Shown: piece after piece, positions 1 through 8,871 of the stretch | Position numbering within the stretch: the stretch's first letter is position 1 | How the letters are laid out: the number at the start of each line of letters is the position of its first letter | Assembly (NCBI GenBank): GCA_025450195.1 | Contig: JANWHW010000016.1 | Location: 108,273 to 172,272 of the forward strand | Length of the DNA stretch: 64,000 nt | From: Solirubrobacterales bacterium | GTDB taxonomy: Bacteria; Actinomycetota; Thermoleophilia; Solirubrobacterales; 70-9 | Direction: 5' to 3' | Notes under the pieces: model-generated | The model's input: only the letters and a program-made list of their open reading frames with translations | Databases searched by the model: none | What the model was told of the DNA's origin: nothing | Program-made: the position numbers and the translations under genes

Positions 1-48
1 CACCACCCGAGCAGCCCCAAACCGAAGACGACTGAGTTCCCCTCAGCC

Positions 49-555
49 TTAGGCAGCTGTCGGCAGGTACTGCTCCCAAGCGGGAGGGATGGTCGGGCTG
101 GCCACCTGGATGAAGACAGAGGGCCCGGGGGCCTTCGGCCGCGTTCGCGGGTGCATCTCGATCTCGCGCGGCAGGCGATTGCCCTTGCGACGGTTGCAGT
201 TGGCGCAAGCGGCGACGATGTTCTCCCACACCGATTTGCCGCCCCTGCTTCGTGGGATCACGTGGTCAACGGTCAGACCGGATTTCCGCGAGCCGCAGTA
301 CTGACAGGTCCAAGCATCGCGGGCGAGCACCGCGCGCCTGGTGATCTTGCGTCGATGAGCCTGGCGCGGCACGCGCACGTAGCTGACCAGGCGGATCACG
401 TCGGGCCGCTCCATCGTCATCCGCTCGGAGTGAAGCGCGCCCTCGCGCCGCTCGAGCAGTTCAGCCTTCTCCTTCAGCAGGAGCACGGCAGCCCGTCTCA
501 GTGTGCAGACGTTGATCGGCTCATACGTTGCATTGAGTACGAGTACCCGTGCCAT
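49..555 (-). CDS. HNH endonuclease family protein
   Basis: A 168-residue protein with a C-terminal HNH nuclease module. A Cys84-x2-Cys87 pair is followed by Asp97-His98 (VDHVIPRSRGG), Asn112 and a second pair Cys117-x2-Cys120, which is the zinc-stabilised beta-beta-alpha metal finger. The N-terminus (VLVLNATYEPINV) is typical of a family very common in actinobacteria. Such proteins cut DNA, but the role of this chromosomal single-gene family is not established. No methylase, toxin or phage gene adjoins it. pheA lies 27 bases upstream in the same direction. The fold call is secure; the biological role is unknown. Confidence 0.88.
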   Translation of the reverse strand: MARVLVLNATYEPINVCTLRRAAVLLLKEKAELLERREGALHSERMTMERPDVIRLVSYVRVPRQAHRRKITRRAVLARDAWTCQYCGSRKSGLTVDHVIPRSRGGKSVWENIVAACANCNRRKGNRLPREIEMHPRTRPKAPGPSVFIQVASPTIPPAWEQYLPTAA

Positions 556-582
556 GGTGGCCGAGATTCTACGCAGGCCTTC

Positions 583-1428
583 TTAACCCAAAGGGTAGGA
601 GCCGAGAATTCGCACCGAGTCGGCCTTCGTTTTGAGCTGGGCGATCGCCTCGGAGAGGACCTCGTCGTCGAGGCCTCCTTCAAGGTCGCAGAAGAACATG
701 TAGCGCCCCAGGCCCTGCCGCAGCGGTCGGGACTCGATCCGGCTCAGGTTGATATCTCGGCTGGAGAACTCCTGAAGCGCTTCCACCAGGGCCCCGGGAT
801 GGTCCTCCCCGAGCTCGGAGAAGACCAGGGAGGTCTTCCATTGCCCGACCCCGCTCGGCTCGGTGCCGATTGGCGCGATCCAGACGAAGCGGGTCACGTT
901 GTCCGGCTCGTCCTCGACGTCTTCGCTCAGGATCGTGCAGTCGTAGAACGCCGCCGCCGAGCGGGCGCCGAGGGCGGCCCAGGGCCGGCTCGACTCTCCC
1001 ACCATGCGAACCGCGGCCGCGGTGCTGCTGACGCTCCGCCGTTCCACACCCGGCAGTTGGTCGCGGAGGTATCTGGCGCACTGGGCGAGCGGCTGTGGAT
1101 GGGAGAGCACCGCCTCGATTTGAGACAGGTCGACCGGCTCGCGGACGATCAGGTGAGCGTGGACGGTGAAGTCGTACTCGCCGACGATCGTCACCGCCTC
1201 TGCCTCGAAGGCGAGAGTGTCGAGGGTGCTGCGCACGGAGCCCTCGATCGAGTTCTCGAACGGCACGAAGGCCCGGTCCGCCTCGCCTTTCTCGACGGCG
1301 AGGATCGCGTCATAGACGGTCGAGGTCCGCATCGGCTCGAAATCTCCATCCGGCGCCGCGTCGCGCAACGCATCTTCGGTGAAGGTCCCAGCAGGTCCGA
1401 GGTAAGCGACCCGGCTCTGCCCGCTCAC
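583..1428 (-). CDS. pheA: Prephenate dehydratase
   Basis: Converts prephenate to phenylpyruvate in phenylalanine biosynthesis. The 281-residue length fits a monofunctional dehydratase with no chorismate mutase domain. The N-terminus has the YLGPAGTFTE signature, the catalytic Thr-Arg-Phe is at residues 179-181, and a C-terminal ACT domain (about 198-278) carries the ESRP phenylalanine-binding motif at 232-235, so feedback inhibition by Phe is expected. The GTG start overlaps the stop of the upstream membrane-protein gene by 4 bases (GTGA), suggesting translational coupling to an apparently unrelated protein. Confidence 0.95.
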   Translation of the reverse strand: MSGQSRVAYLGPAGTFTEDALRDAAPDGDFEPMRTSTVYDAILAVEKGEADRAFVPFENSIEGSVRSTLDTLAFEAEAVTIVGEYDFTVHAHLIVREPVDLSQIEAVLSHPQPLAQCARYLRDQLPGVERRSVSSTAAAVRMVGESSRPWAALGARSAAAFYDCTILSEDVEDEPDNVTRFVWIAPIGTEPSGVGQWKTSLVFSELGEDHPGALVEALQEFSSRDINLSRIESRPLRQGLGRYMFFCDLEGGLDDEVLSEAIAQLKTKADSVRILGSYPLG

Positions 1429-2462
1429 TGGAATTCGACGGTGTAGCTGGCTTCGTTGTTCGAGGACACCTGCTCGCCGGGTACGGGCTGGGCCTCAACT
1501 TCCAACGTCACCGTTCCCTGGGGTGCCGGGGTGAGCAGAATCGTCACGGTTTCGGTTTCCCCCGCCGCGATGCTGCTGATGCTCTGCTGCAAGGTGTTGC
1601 CGTTCACATTGACCGAGACGGTGACCCCGTTCTCAGTCGATTCGCCCTGGTTTTGGACTTGGACTTCGACTTCCGGCGTTTCTTCAGCCGTTACGGCGGT
1701 TGTGGATTCGGCTGTCAGTTCGGTGCCGTTGATGCTGGTCGCGATCAAGCCCAACCCATGAACGCCTGGGGTCGCCCCGCCGGTCGCCCCACTGACTGAG
1801 CCCAGCGCTGAGGTGACGGCTGCTTCGTCGAGCCACGTCGTCCCGTCCGGCACGAAGACGCTGTTCGGCACGTCGTCCCCTTCGACCCCGTTGTCGGCGA
1901 GCACGCCGTTGATCTTGGGTCGTGCGACGGTGGAGTAGAGGACGTCGCTGGCCACCAGCTTCTTCATCTGTGCGGCGATGGTGGCCGTGGCCTTCTCGGA
2001 GCCGACATCCCCAAGGGCCGTGCTCATCTGTTCGGCGATTTCGTTCATCGCGCTGCCACGCAATTCGTAGACCAGCTCCAGCGCAGTCTGTGCGTCGCTC
2101 ATGTCTCCGGGTGCATCGAGCCCGTCGATCCGAGCCACGTAGCTGTCCATCGCGCTTCGGTCGGCGTTGACCTCCGCCACGAACTCGGTGACCGTGAGGC
2201 TGCCGGGATCGGCCAGCTTGCCGAAGAAGGTTTCGCTGGTCGTCGCCGTCTCGTCAACGATCTGAGTGACGTTCTCCGCGTAGTCGCTCAACGCTCGGTT
2301 CTGACGGGCGTTGAGACAGCCCTTGACGCCAAGCACGAGCAAAATGAGCACGAGCAGGCCGGCACCGAGTGCCAGACCACGTCGCAGCATGATCTGCTGC
2401 CGCTCAGGGCGTCGTGGGGGCCGCGCTCTGCGACGCGGCTCGGTTGCAAGCGAATCCTCCAA
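1425..2462 (-). CDS. Membrane-anchored protein with C-terminal CARDB-like domain
   Basis: A short Arg-rich cytoplasmic tail is followed by one hydrophobic segment (LALGAGLLVLILLVLGVKGC), a helical extracytoplasmic region and a C-terminal beta domain of about 110 residues resembling CARDB/Ig-like adhesion modules (VEVQVQNQGES, then NNEASYTVEF at the end). I chose the TTG at 2462 because GGAGAG sits 6 bases upstream; an ATG at 2390, directly before the membrane segment, is the alternative. Translation is probably coupled to pheA by the GTGA overlap. It is divergent from a Ser/Thr kinase gene. It may be an envelope structural or sensory protein; no function is recognised. Confidence 0.75.
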   Translation of the reverse strand: MEDSLATEPRRRARPPRRPERQQIMLRRGLALGAGLLVLILLVLGVKGCLNARQNRALSDYAENVTQIVDETATTSETFFGKLADPGSLTVTEFVAEVNADRSAMDSYVARIDGLDAPGDMSDAQTALELVYELRGSAMNEIAEQMSTALGDVGSEKATATIAAQMKKLVASDVLYSTVARPKINGVLADNGVEGDDVPNSVFVPDGTTWLDEAAVTSALGSVSGATGGATPGVHGLGLIATSINGTELTAESTTAVTAEETPEVEVQVQNQGESTENGVTVSVNVNGNTLQQSISSIAAGETETVTILLTPAPQGTVTLEVEAQPVPGEQVSSNNEASYTVEFQ

Positions 2463-2604
2463 AAATGGCTCTCCGAAGCTGGTTGACTGGGCGGAGAGTA
2501 TGCACGCTGGTGAGGTCGTGACGTCAAGACCCGCAGCAAACCTTGCGTTTTTGGGCGTTTCCGCCCGCAGGAAAGCCACGCAGGGCGGCGAACTCGAAGA
2601 GGCT

Positions 2605-3522
2605 GTGGTCGGCTCCCTTGTCCTCAACCGTTTTCTGATCGAGCGTCGGCTCGGCAGCGGCGGCTTTGGGGTTGTCTACGAGGCCTGGGACGGTCGTTTG
2701 GAGCGCCCGGTGGCCGTCAAGGCAATCGAATCGAAGAACGACGCCGGTGGGCGGGTGCTCCGCGAGGCGCAGGCCGCCGCCCGGCTCAACCACCCCGGCA
2801 TCGTCACTCTCTATGAGATCGGCGAGGAGGACGGCCACGCCCTGCTCGTCAGCGAGCTGGTCGAAGGCTCGACCTTGTCTCGGCTGAGCCGTGAAGGAGA
2901 GTTGAGCGACCGCGAGATCGGCGAGATCGGCGCCGATCTCTGCGAGGCCCTCGATCACGCCCACGCCCACGCCGTCGTCCACCGCGACATCAAGCCGCAG
3001 AACGTTCTCGTTCCCGAGGACGGCGAGCCTCGGGCCAAGCTGATGGATTTCGGAATCGCCCGTCTTACGGATGCCGCGACGATCACGGTGCCGGGAGACG
3101 TCGTCGGAACGCTTGCCTATATGTCTCCCGAGCAGGCCGAAGGCCGAGCGGCGGGAGTGGAGGCGGATGTCTATTCGCTTGCGCTGACGCTCTATGAGTG
3201 TTGGAGCGGGGAGAACCCAAACCGGCGAACGACGCCGGCGGCGACGGCCCGCGCGATCGGCTCCCGCCCACGCCCGCTTCACCGGCTCCGTGCGGACCTG
3301 CCTCGTGAGCTGACCAGGACGATCGACGATTGCCTCGAGCAGCGCCCGTCGCGCCGGCCGAGCCTCGAGGATCTTGGCGTCGCGATCGAGGGCTCGCTCG
3401 ACCAGCTCGAGGATCGCCCTCCTCGCGCCGCCCAGCCGATCGGGCTACGGTTGGGCCTTGCCGCGGCCGCCGCCGTGCTCGGCGCTTGGCTCGCGATCGG
3501 CCACGGAGCCGTGCTGCCGTAG
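2605..3522 (+). CDS. Small membrane-anchored Ser/Thr protein kinase
   Basis: A eukaryotic-type kinase of about 305 residues. Visible motifs are the glycine loop GSGGFG, the lysine in VAVKAIE, the glutamate in LREAQAAARL, the catalytic loop HRDIKPQN, the Mg-binding DFGIA and SPEQ of the P+1 region. A short juxtamembrane stretch ends in one C-terminal transmembrane helix with almost no external domain. The start is set at GTG 2605, just before the domain; an in-frame ATG at 2500 would add 35 unconserved residues. By position upstream of fhaA it may play the PknA-like role in the cell-wall signalling cluster. That role is inference; the kinase fold is clear. Confidence 0.85.
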   Translation: MVGSLVLNRFLIERRLGSGGFGVVYEAWDGRLERPVAVKAIESKNDAGGRVLREAQAAARLNHPGIVTLYEIGEEDGHALLVSELVEGSTLSRLSREGELSDREIGEIGADLCEALDHAHAHAVVHRDIKPQNVLVPEDGEPRAKLMDFGIARLTDAATITVPGDVVGTLAYMSPEQAEGRAAGVEADVYSLALTLYECWSGENPNRRTTPAATARAIGSRPRPLHRLRADLPRELTRTIDDCLEQRPSRRPSLEDLGVAIEGSLDQLEDRPPRAAQPIGLRLGLAAAAAVLGAWLAIGHGAVLP

Positions 3523-3570
3523 GATTTCAGCCGATTTCCCGGCCAAACAGGACTGCCCTCGGCTGGCGCC

Positions 3571-3588
3571 AAGGAGGAGGCTCAGATC
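3571..3588 (+). promoter_or_regulatory. Strong Shine-Dalgarno before an ATC start codon
   Basis: The purine run AAGGAGGAGG (3571-3580) is a near-perfect ribosome binding site. In frame with the downstream DUF3662/FHA protein, the only initiation-capable codon at proper spacing is ATC at 3586. No ATG, GTG or TTG occurs in this frame between the site and the conserved sequence; the first in-frame ATG is at 3703, inside the domain. The site therefore argues for non-canonical ATC initiation, or else for a sequence error. Confidence 0.6.
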
Positions 3589-4356
3589 AGCGTTCTACGC
3601 AACCTTGAGAGTCGGATCGAAGGCCTCGTCGAGGGGGTCTTCAGCCGTGCTTTCAGCTCGGAGGTCCAGCCGGTCGAGCTTGCTCGCAAGCTCGCCAAGG
3701 AGATGGATGCGCACAAGACCGCCGGGGTGGCTCGGGTGTATGTCCCGAACGAGTACACAGTCTTCCTCTCCAGCAAGGACCGTGCCAGGGTCGAGGGCTA
3801 TGAGCGCTCGCTAGAGCAGGAGCTGTCCGGCTATCTGCTCGATCACGCTCGCCGCCGCGCCTATGACCTGCTGACCCGACCCACCGTCGATTTCAAAACA
3901 GACGAGCGCTTGCGGCTGGGAGAGTTCGGCATTCAGACCCGTTTGGTCAAGCCTCCTGCTCACGAGGGCGAGAGTCCCAGCCAGGGCGAGGAGGGCCACA
4001 CAATGGTCTACTCGGCGGTCCGCGACGCGGCCTCCTCCAAGGACCCTTCCCCTTCGGCTCCAGCCTCCGTCACCACGCGGGCCGTCATCTCACTCGATGA
4101 CCGCCGCTATGTGCTGGATGGCCCTCGCGCGACAATCGGCCGGTCCAAAGACGCCGATTGCGTACTGCGCGACCCAAACGTCTCCCGCCATCACGCCGAG
4201 CTTCGCCGCTCGCCCTCGGGCGATTGGACTGTCGCCGACCTTGGCTCCACAAATGGGATCAAGGTCAACGGCCGCCGCGTCGGCTCAACCCGGCTCAACC
4301 CGGGCGATCAGGTGACCGTGGGAGCGACGACCTTCGTGTTCGACATCGAGCAGTGA
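3586..4356 (+). CDS. fhaA: FhaA-type protein: DUF3662 plus FHA domain
   Basis: About 256 residues. The N-terminal 120 are a DUF3662 domain (SVLRNLESRIEGLVEG, then VYVPNEYTVFLS). A middle linker follows, then a C-terminal FHA phosphothreonine-binding domain with GRS, SRHHAEL and STNGIKVNG. In actinobacteria FhaA binds phosphorylated kinase and cell-wall partners and restrains peptidoglycan synthesis. Starting at the first in-frame ATG (3703) would delete 39 conserved residues, so I place the start at ATC 3586 behind a strong ribosome binding site. fhaB begins 13 bases downstream in the same apparent operon. The function is confident; the start codon is unusual. Confidence 0.85.
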   Translation: MSVLRNLESRIEGLVEGVFSRAFSSEVQPVELARKLAKEMDAHKTAGVARVYVPNEYTVFLSSKDRARVEGYERSLEQELSGYLLDHARRRAYDLLTRPTVDFKTDERLRLGEFGIQTRLVKPPAHEGESPSQGEEGHTMVYSAVRDAASSKDPSPSAPASVTTRAVISLDDRRYVLDGPRATIGRSKDADCVLRDPNVSRHHAELRRSPSGDWTVADLGSTNGIKVNGRRVGSTRLNPGDQVTVGATTFVFDIEQ

Positions 4357-4369
4357 GAGTCTCTGACGC

Positions 4370-4840
4370 GTGGACTACGACCCGATCTCCGTCGCCCTCA
4401 AGTTCGGCTTCCTCGCCGTCCTCTACTTCTTCCTGCTCTGGATAGCTCGCAGCGCTCTGAAGGACCTCCGCGGCACCATCGCCCCGGCGCCTGATGCGAC
4501 TGGCTTCCATGCGGCGCCGTACGGCGAGCCGGTAGGCGCCACGGAGTCCTGGTTGGTGGCCGAGCACGGCGGCGGTCTGACCGAGGGCAAGCGGTTTGAC
4601 CTGATCGGCGGCCTTTCGATTGGGCGCTCCGGCGAAGCCGACGTGCAGATCGAGGACCGCTATGCCTCCGGCCTTCACGCCAGGATCTTCTCGCGAGATG
4701 GACGCACCTACGTCGAAGACATGGACTCCACGAACGGCACGCTCGTGAACGACGCGAAACTGAGAGGCGAGGTCGAGCTGATCGACGGCGACGTGGTCCG
4801 GATCGGCGATACGTCTTTCAGGTACGAGGCGGGTGGCTGA
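4370..4840 (+). CDS. fhaB: FhaB-type membrane-tethered FHA protein
   Basis: A 156-residue protein. One N-terminal transmembrane helix (about residues 11-28, LKFGFLAVLYFFLLWIA) is joined by a short linker to an FHA domain with IGRSGEADV, SGLHARI and STNGT, the phosphothreonine-binding residues. FhaB/FipA proteins recruit phosphorylated division and elongation factors to the membrane. The GTG start follows fhaA by 13 bases, and the stop overlaps the pstP start (TGATG), so it lies within the signalling operon and should be co-translated with the phosphatase. Confidence 0.9.
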   Translation: MDYDPISVALKFGFLAVLYFFLLWIARSALKDLRGTIAPAPDATGFHAAPYGEPVGATESWLVAEHGGGLTEGKRFDLIGGLSIGRSGEADVQIEDRYASGLHARIFSRDGRTYVEDMDSTNGTLVNDAKLRGEVELIDGDVVRIGDTSFRYEAGG

Positions 4841-6018
4841 TGCTGCGAGTCGACGAACAGGTCTCCCGCACGGACACCGGCCGCCAGCGCAGTGCCAACG
4901 AGGACTCCTTCTTCGTCCGCTCGCCGATCTTCGTCGTCGCGGACGGCATGGGAGGCGCGCAAGCGGGAGAGGTGGCTTCGAAGACCGCGGCTGAGGCATT
5001 CGCCATCGACCTGCCCGATGCGCCGCCTGAGCAGGTCCTTCGCGAGACGATCGAGGACGCCAATCGCCAGATCCACGAGCTCGCTCGCGCCGATCCGTCT
5101 CGGGCGGGGATGGGAACGACGATCACAGCGGCAATCGTCGATGCCCAGAGCGAAGAGGTTTCGATCGGCCACGTTGGAGACAGCCGCGCCTACCGGCTGC
5201 GTGGCGGCAAGCTCGAGCGCCTCACCCGCGACCACTCGCTGGTCGAGGAGATGCGTCGCAAAGGCCAGATCACCGATGCCCAGGCCGAGGACCATCCCCA
5301 GCGCTCGATCATCACCCGGGCCCTGGGCCCCGAGCCCGAGGTTGAGGTCGACGTGCAGACGGTTCCCGCCGCACCCGGCGATGTCTTCCTGATTTGCTCC
5401 GACGGGCTGACCACGATGGTCGACGAGGACCGGATCCGTGAGGTCCTGGCCGGGGTCCAGTCTGTGGATGAAGCGGTGCGCAGCCTGATCGAGGAGGCAA
5501 ACCGGGCCGGTGGGCGCGACAACATCACCGCCCTCGCCTTCCGCCTCGAAGACGCCGCCGCACCGCAGCGTGCACCCGAGAGTCCGACTCTGGTCGGCTC
5601 AGCCGCGGAGGAGGCCGGGCTCACTGCCGCCGAGGTCCGCCGCCGCGCCGCGACGGCAGCGGCCAAGGAGCGACGCGAGCAGCTGGCGGCCAAGCCGAAG
5701 GGGCGACGCCTGCGCACGACGGTAAAGGTGCTCGCCGCCGTGGTTGTGCTCGCCGCCCTAGCGCTCGGCGCCTTTTACGGCAGCCGACAGGTGTGGTTCC
5801 TCGGCACCGATTCCGGGGGCCGCGTCGCTCTCTATCGCGGCCTTCCCTACGAGCTTCCCTTCGGTATCGAGCTTTACCAGCAGCGCTACGCGACGCCGAT
5901 CCAAACCACCTCACTGCCGCCACGGCGCAGAGAAGCGGTGAGCGGCCACGATCTTCGTTCCCGCGACGACGCGGCTTCGCTGGTGGAAGACATCGAACGC
6001 AGCCAGGGAGTTCCATGA
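4840..6018 (+). CDS. pstP: PP2C-family Ser/Thr phosphatase PstP
   Basis: Removes phosphate from Ser/Thr kinases and their substrates. The N-terminal 240 residues hold the PPM/PP2C metal-binding motifs: RSANEDSFF, VADGMGGAQAGE, GMGTTIT, GHVGDSRAY, CSDGLT and GGRDNIT. A basic linker leads to one transmembrane helix (about 290-312, VKVLAAVVVLAALALGAFYG) and an extracytoplasmic tail of about 80 residues. This is the PstP layout. It lies between the FHA genes and rodA/pbpA and is the expected counterweight to the kinases in this window. Confidence 0.95.
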   Translation: MLRVDEQVSRTDTGRQRSANEDSFFVRSPIFVVADGMGGAQAGEVASKTAAEAFAIDLPDAPPEQVLRETIEDANRQIHELARADPSRAGMGTTITAAIVDAQSEEVSIGHVGDSRAYRLRGGKLERLTRDHSLVEEMRRKGQITDAQAEDHPQRSIITRALGPEPEVEVDVQTVPAAPGDVFLICSDGLTTMVDEDRIREVLAGVQSVDEAVRSLIEEANRAGGRDNITALAFRLEDAAAPQRAPESPTLVGSAAEEAGLTAAEVRRRAATAAAKERREQLAAKPKGRRLRTTVKVLAAVVVLAALALGAFYGSRQVWFLGTDSGGRVALYRGLPYELPFGIELYQQRYATPIQTTSLPPRRREAVSGHDLRSRDDAASLVEDIERSQGVP

Positions 6019-6037
6019 GCTCTGTGGGGCGTATTTC

Positions 6038-7372
6038 GTGATCTCGGCGAGAAACCGGGAGCTGGCTGCCCTGATCCCGGTCGCCTTACTCCTCACAGCC
6101 GGATTCGCCGCCGTCTTCGCCCAGGAGAACACTCGGCTGGGCGATCTCAGCTTGGTCTACGGCGCCTACTTCCTCGCGGTTTGCCTCGCCGCCCACATCT
6201 ACCTGCGGATCCGCCTCCCCGACGCCGACCCCTACCTCTTCCCACTAGTTGCTCTGTTGACCGCCTTCGGGCTGGTGATGATCTACCGGATCGACGCCGA
6301 TCTGGCTCGCGACCAGGCCAACTGGTTCGTACTCGGCCTTGTCCTCTTTGCGCTGACCATCCACTTCCTGCGTGACTACGACGTGCTGGAGCGCTACCGA
6401 TACACGATCGCCGCCGTCGGCCTGCTGTTGCTCTTGGCGCCGCGCCTGCCGGGGATAGGCCAGCAGGTGAACGGGGCCTACCTCGGGGTAGAGCTCGGCC
6501 CGCTCGCCTTTCAGCCCGCCGAGTTCTCAAAGATCTGCATCGTCGTCTTCCTCGCCAGCTACCTGCGCGAGCATCGCGAGGTGCTGATCGTCGGCGCCCG
6601 CCGCGTACTGGGGGTGACGCTGCCGCCGCTGAAGCACCTCGGCCCGCTGCTGGTCGTCTGGGGCGCGTCGATGTTCATGCTCGTCTTCATCCGCGATCTG
6701 GGCAGCTCACTGATGTTCTTCGCGGCCTTCCTGGCCCTGCTCTACGTGGCGACCGGGCGCTTCTCCTTCGTCGTGATCGGGATGGCGATGTTCCTCCTCG
6801 GCGCCTGGTTCTTCTCCTCGACCGTGCCTCACGTGCACGACCGGATCGAGGTGTGGCTCGATCCCTACAGCGATCCGACCGAAAGCGGCTATCAGGTCCT
6901 GCAATCGATCTTCGCCCAGGCCGATGGGGGACTGTTCGGCAAAGGGTTCGGTCAGGCGTTGGTGACGATCCCGGGGAGCAACGACGCCCTTCTGCCCGCC
7001 GCGCAGACCGACACGATCTACGCGTTGATCGTCAACGAGCTGGGCCTGTTCGGGGCCTGCGGCGTGGTGCTGATCTATTTGCTGATCACCGCCCGGGGCT
7101 TCAAGATCGCGCTGCTGGCCGCCGACGGCTTCTCAAAGCTGCTCGCGACCGGACTGACCGCGGTCTTCGCGATCCAGGCCTTCGTGATCATCGGCGGCGT
7201 AACTCGGGTGATCCCGCTGACCGGCGTCACCCTGCCCTTCATCAGCTACGGCGGCAGCTCGATCGTCGCCAACTTCGTCTTGCTGGCCCTGCTGCTCCTG
7301 ATCTCCGATCGCGCCCGCCGTGAGGCCGGCTCTTCGGGCCGCCTCGGCGAACCGGCGATGGGGGGCTCGTGA
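6038..7372 (+). CDS. rodA: RodA/FtsW (SEDS) peptidoglycan glycosyltransferase
   Basis: A 444-residue polytopic membrane protein of the SEDS family, which polymerises lipid II into glycan strands. Conserved features include FQPAEFSKI, the loop SDPTESGYQVLQS, GKGFGQALVTIPGSNDALLPAAQTD (in two conserved blocks) and the C-terminal ITGVTLPFISYGGSS. The GTG start lies 19 bases after pstP. The stop overlaps the start of the class B PBP gene (GTGA), as expected for a SEDS-PBP pair. It is called RodA rather than FtsW from its placement with pbpA and pknB; the two paralogues are hard to separate by sequence alone. Confidence 0.93.
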   Translation: MISARNRELAALIPVALLLTAGFAAVFAQENTRLGDLSLVYGAYFLAVCLAAHIYLRIRLPDADPYLFPLVALLTAFGLVMIYRIDADLARDQANWFVLGLVLFALTIHFLRDYDVLERYRYTIAAVGLLLLLAPRLPGIGQQVNGAYLGVELGPLAFQPAEFSKICIVVFLASYLREHREVLIVGARRVLGVTLPPLKHLGPLLVVWGASMFMLVFIRDLGSSLMFFAAFLALLYVATGRFSFVVIGMAMFLLGAWFFSSTVPHVHDRIEVWLDPYSDPTESGYQVLQSIFAQADGGLFGKGFGQALVTIPGSNDALLPAAQTDTIYALIVNELGLFGACGVVLIYLLITARGFKIALLAADGFSKLLATGLTAVFAIQAFVIIGGVTRVIPLTGVTLPFISYGGSSIVANFVLLALLLLISDRARREAGSSGRLGEPAMGGS

Positions 7373-8826
7373 ACCGCCAAATCGTCAAGCTGTTCGGGCT
7401 GGTCATGGCTCTCTTTGCGGTGCTGATCGGCTTCACTTCCTACTGGGCGGTCTTCGAGGCCAAGGCCCTGAAGGAAAAGGACGCGAACAAGCGCCCGCTG
7501 CTGGAGCAACAGCGAATCGAGCGCGGCAGGATCCTCACCGCCGACGGCACGGTGATCGCCCGCTCGGTCTCCAAGGGCAGGGGCGCCAACAAGCGCTACG
7601 TCCGCCGCTATCCGGAAGGGGCCCTGTACGGACACCCGATCGGCTACAGCTTCGTGCGCGAGGGAGATTCCGAGTTCGAGCAGTTCCACAACGACGAGCT
7701 GATCGGCAACGAGTCGGAGTTCGCCTCCATCGTCGATGAGCTCCTCGGCCATCAGCAGAAGGGCAACGACATCGTCACCAACATCGATTCCAATGCTCAG
7801 CGGGTCGCTCTGAGCGCTCTCGAATCGGCAGGCTTCGGAGCGGTGGTGGCGATAGAGCCGAGCAGTGGTGAGGTGAAGGTGCTCGCCTCCAACCCTCCCT
7901 TCGACCCCAACCGCGTCCCCTTCGAATTGACCGAGCTGAACCAGAACGAAATCGAAGCGCCGCTATTCAACCGAGCGACCCAGGGGCAGTACCCGCCAGG
8001 CTCGACTTTCAAGGTCGTCACCGCGGCAGCCGGCCTCGACAGCGGCGCAATCACTGCCGAAACGCCGATCGACGCGCCGGGGTCGCTCGAAGTCGAAGGC
8101 ACCGCGCTGGAAAACGACTTCGGCCAGGACTTCTTCGGGGCCACCCTCGACACGGCGCTGACCAACTCGGTCAACACCTGGTTCGGGCAGCTGGGCCAGC
8201 AGCTCGGCAACGACACGATGTTCGAATACATGGAACGGTTCGGATTCAATTCGATCCCGCCGATTGACCTGCCCGAAGACGAGGTTTCCCCCAGTGGGGT
8301 CTTCTTCGAAGAAGAGCTGCTCGATCACAACGATCCGGTCGACCTGGCGCGGATGGCGATTGGGCAGGAGCGGTTGGCGGTGACGCCGTTGCAGATGACG
8401 ATGGTTACCGCAGCGGTCGCCAATGAAGGCAGGTTGATGAAGCCGCAGATCTGGAACCGGGTTATCGACCCCGATGGCCGCGTTACCGATCGTCTCGATC
8501 CCTCCGAGTACAGCCAGCCGATTGACGAGGAGACGGCGGCGGAGCTGACGACGGCGATGGAAGGGGTGGTCAGCTCCGGAACCGGTACCAACGCGGCAAT
8601 CCCCGGCGTCGCTGTGGCCGGCAAGACGGGCACCGCCGAAACGCCGGGCAACGAGGCCTGTGGCGGGGGTGTCGACGAGAACCAGGCTTGGTTCATCGGC
8701 TTCGCGCCCGCCGACGATCCCGAGATCGCGATCGCCGCGACGGTCGAGTGCACCGAACAGTTCGGAAACGACGTAGCGGCACCGATCTTCCGCGAAGTCG
8801 CGGAAGCAATCCTCGATGAGGGCTGA
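7369..8826 (+). CDS. pbpA: Class B penicillin-binding protein, transpeptidase
   Basis: The 485-residue cross-linking partner of the adjacent SEDS enzyme. An N-terminal signal anchor (about 7-27) is followed by a short PBP-dimer region (ERGRILTADG) and the transpeptidase domain. Active-site motifs are SxxK at Ser212-Thr-Phe-Lys215, SxN at Ser267-Val-Asn269 and KTG at Lys419-Thr-Gly421. The GTG start overlaps the rodA stop by 4 bases. The order rodA-pbpA-pknB matches the actinobacterial cell-wall cluster. Confidence 0.95.
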   Translation: MNRQIVKLFGLVMALFAVLIGFTSYWAVFEAKALKEKDANKRPLLEQQRIERGRILTADGTVIARSVSKGRGANKRYVRRYPEGALYGHPIGYSFVREGDSEFEQFHNDELIGNESEFASIVDELLGHQQKGNDIVTNIDSNAQRVALSALESAGFGAVVAIEPSSGEVKVLASNPPFDPNRVPFELTELNQNEIEAPLFNRATQGQYPPGSTFKVVTAAAGLDSGAITAETPIDAPGSLEVEGTALENDFGQDFFGATLDTALTNSVNTWFGQLGQQLGNDTMFEYMERFGFNSIPPIDLPEDEVSPSGVFFEEELLDHNDPVDLARMAIGQERLAVTPLQMTMVTAAVANEGRLMKPQIWNRVIDPDGRVTDRLDPSEYSQPIDEETAAELTTAMEGVVSSGTGTNAAIPGVAVAGKTGTAETPGNEACGGGVDENQAWFIGFAPADDPEIAIAATVECTEQFGNDVAAPIFREVAEAILDEG

Positions 8827-8871
8827 GCATGTTGAATGACGGTGTGATGAGTCCTTCCAGGGGAGGAGCAG

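Noticed and set aside
151..1446. Long open frame on the plus strand opposite the HNH and pheA genes.
   Set aside because: It mirrors two well-supported genes and has Arg/Ala/Gly-rich translation typical of GC-rich antisense frames; no domain is visible.
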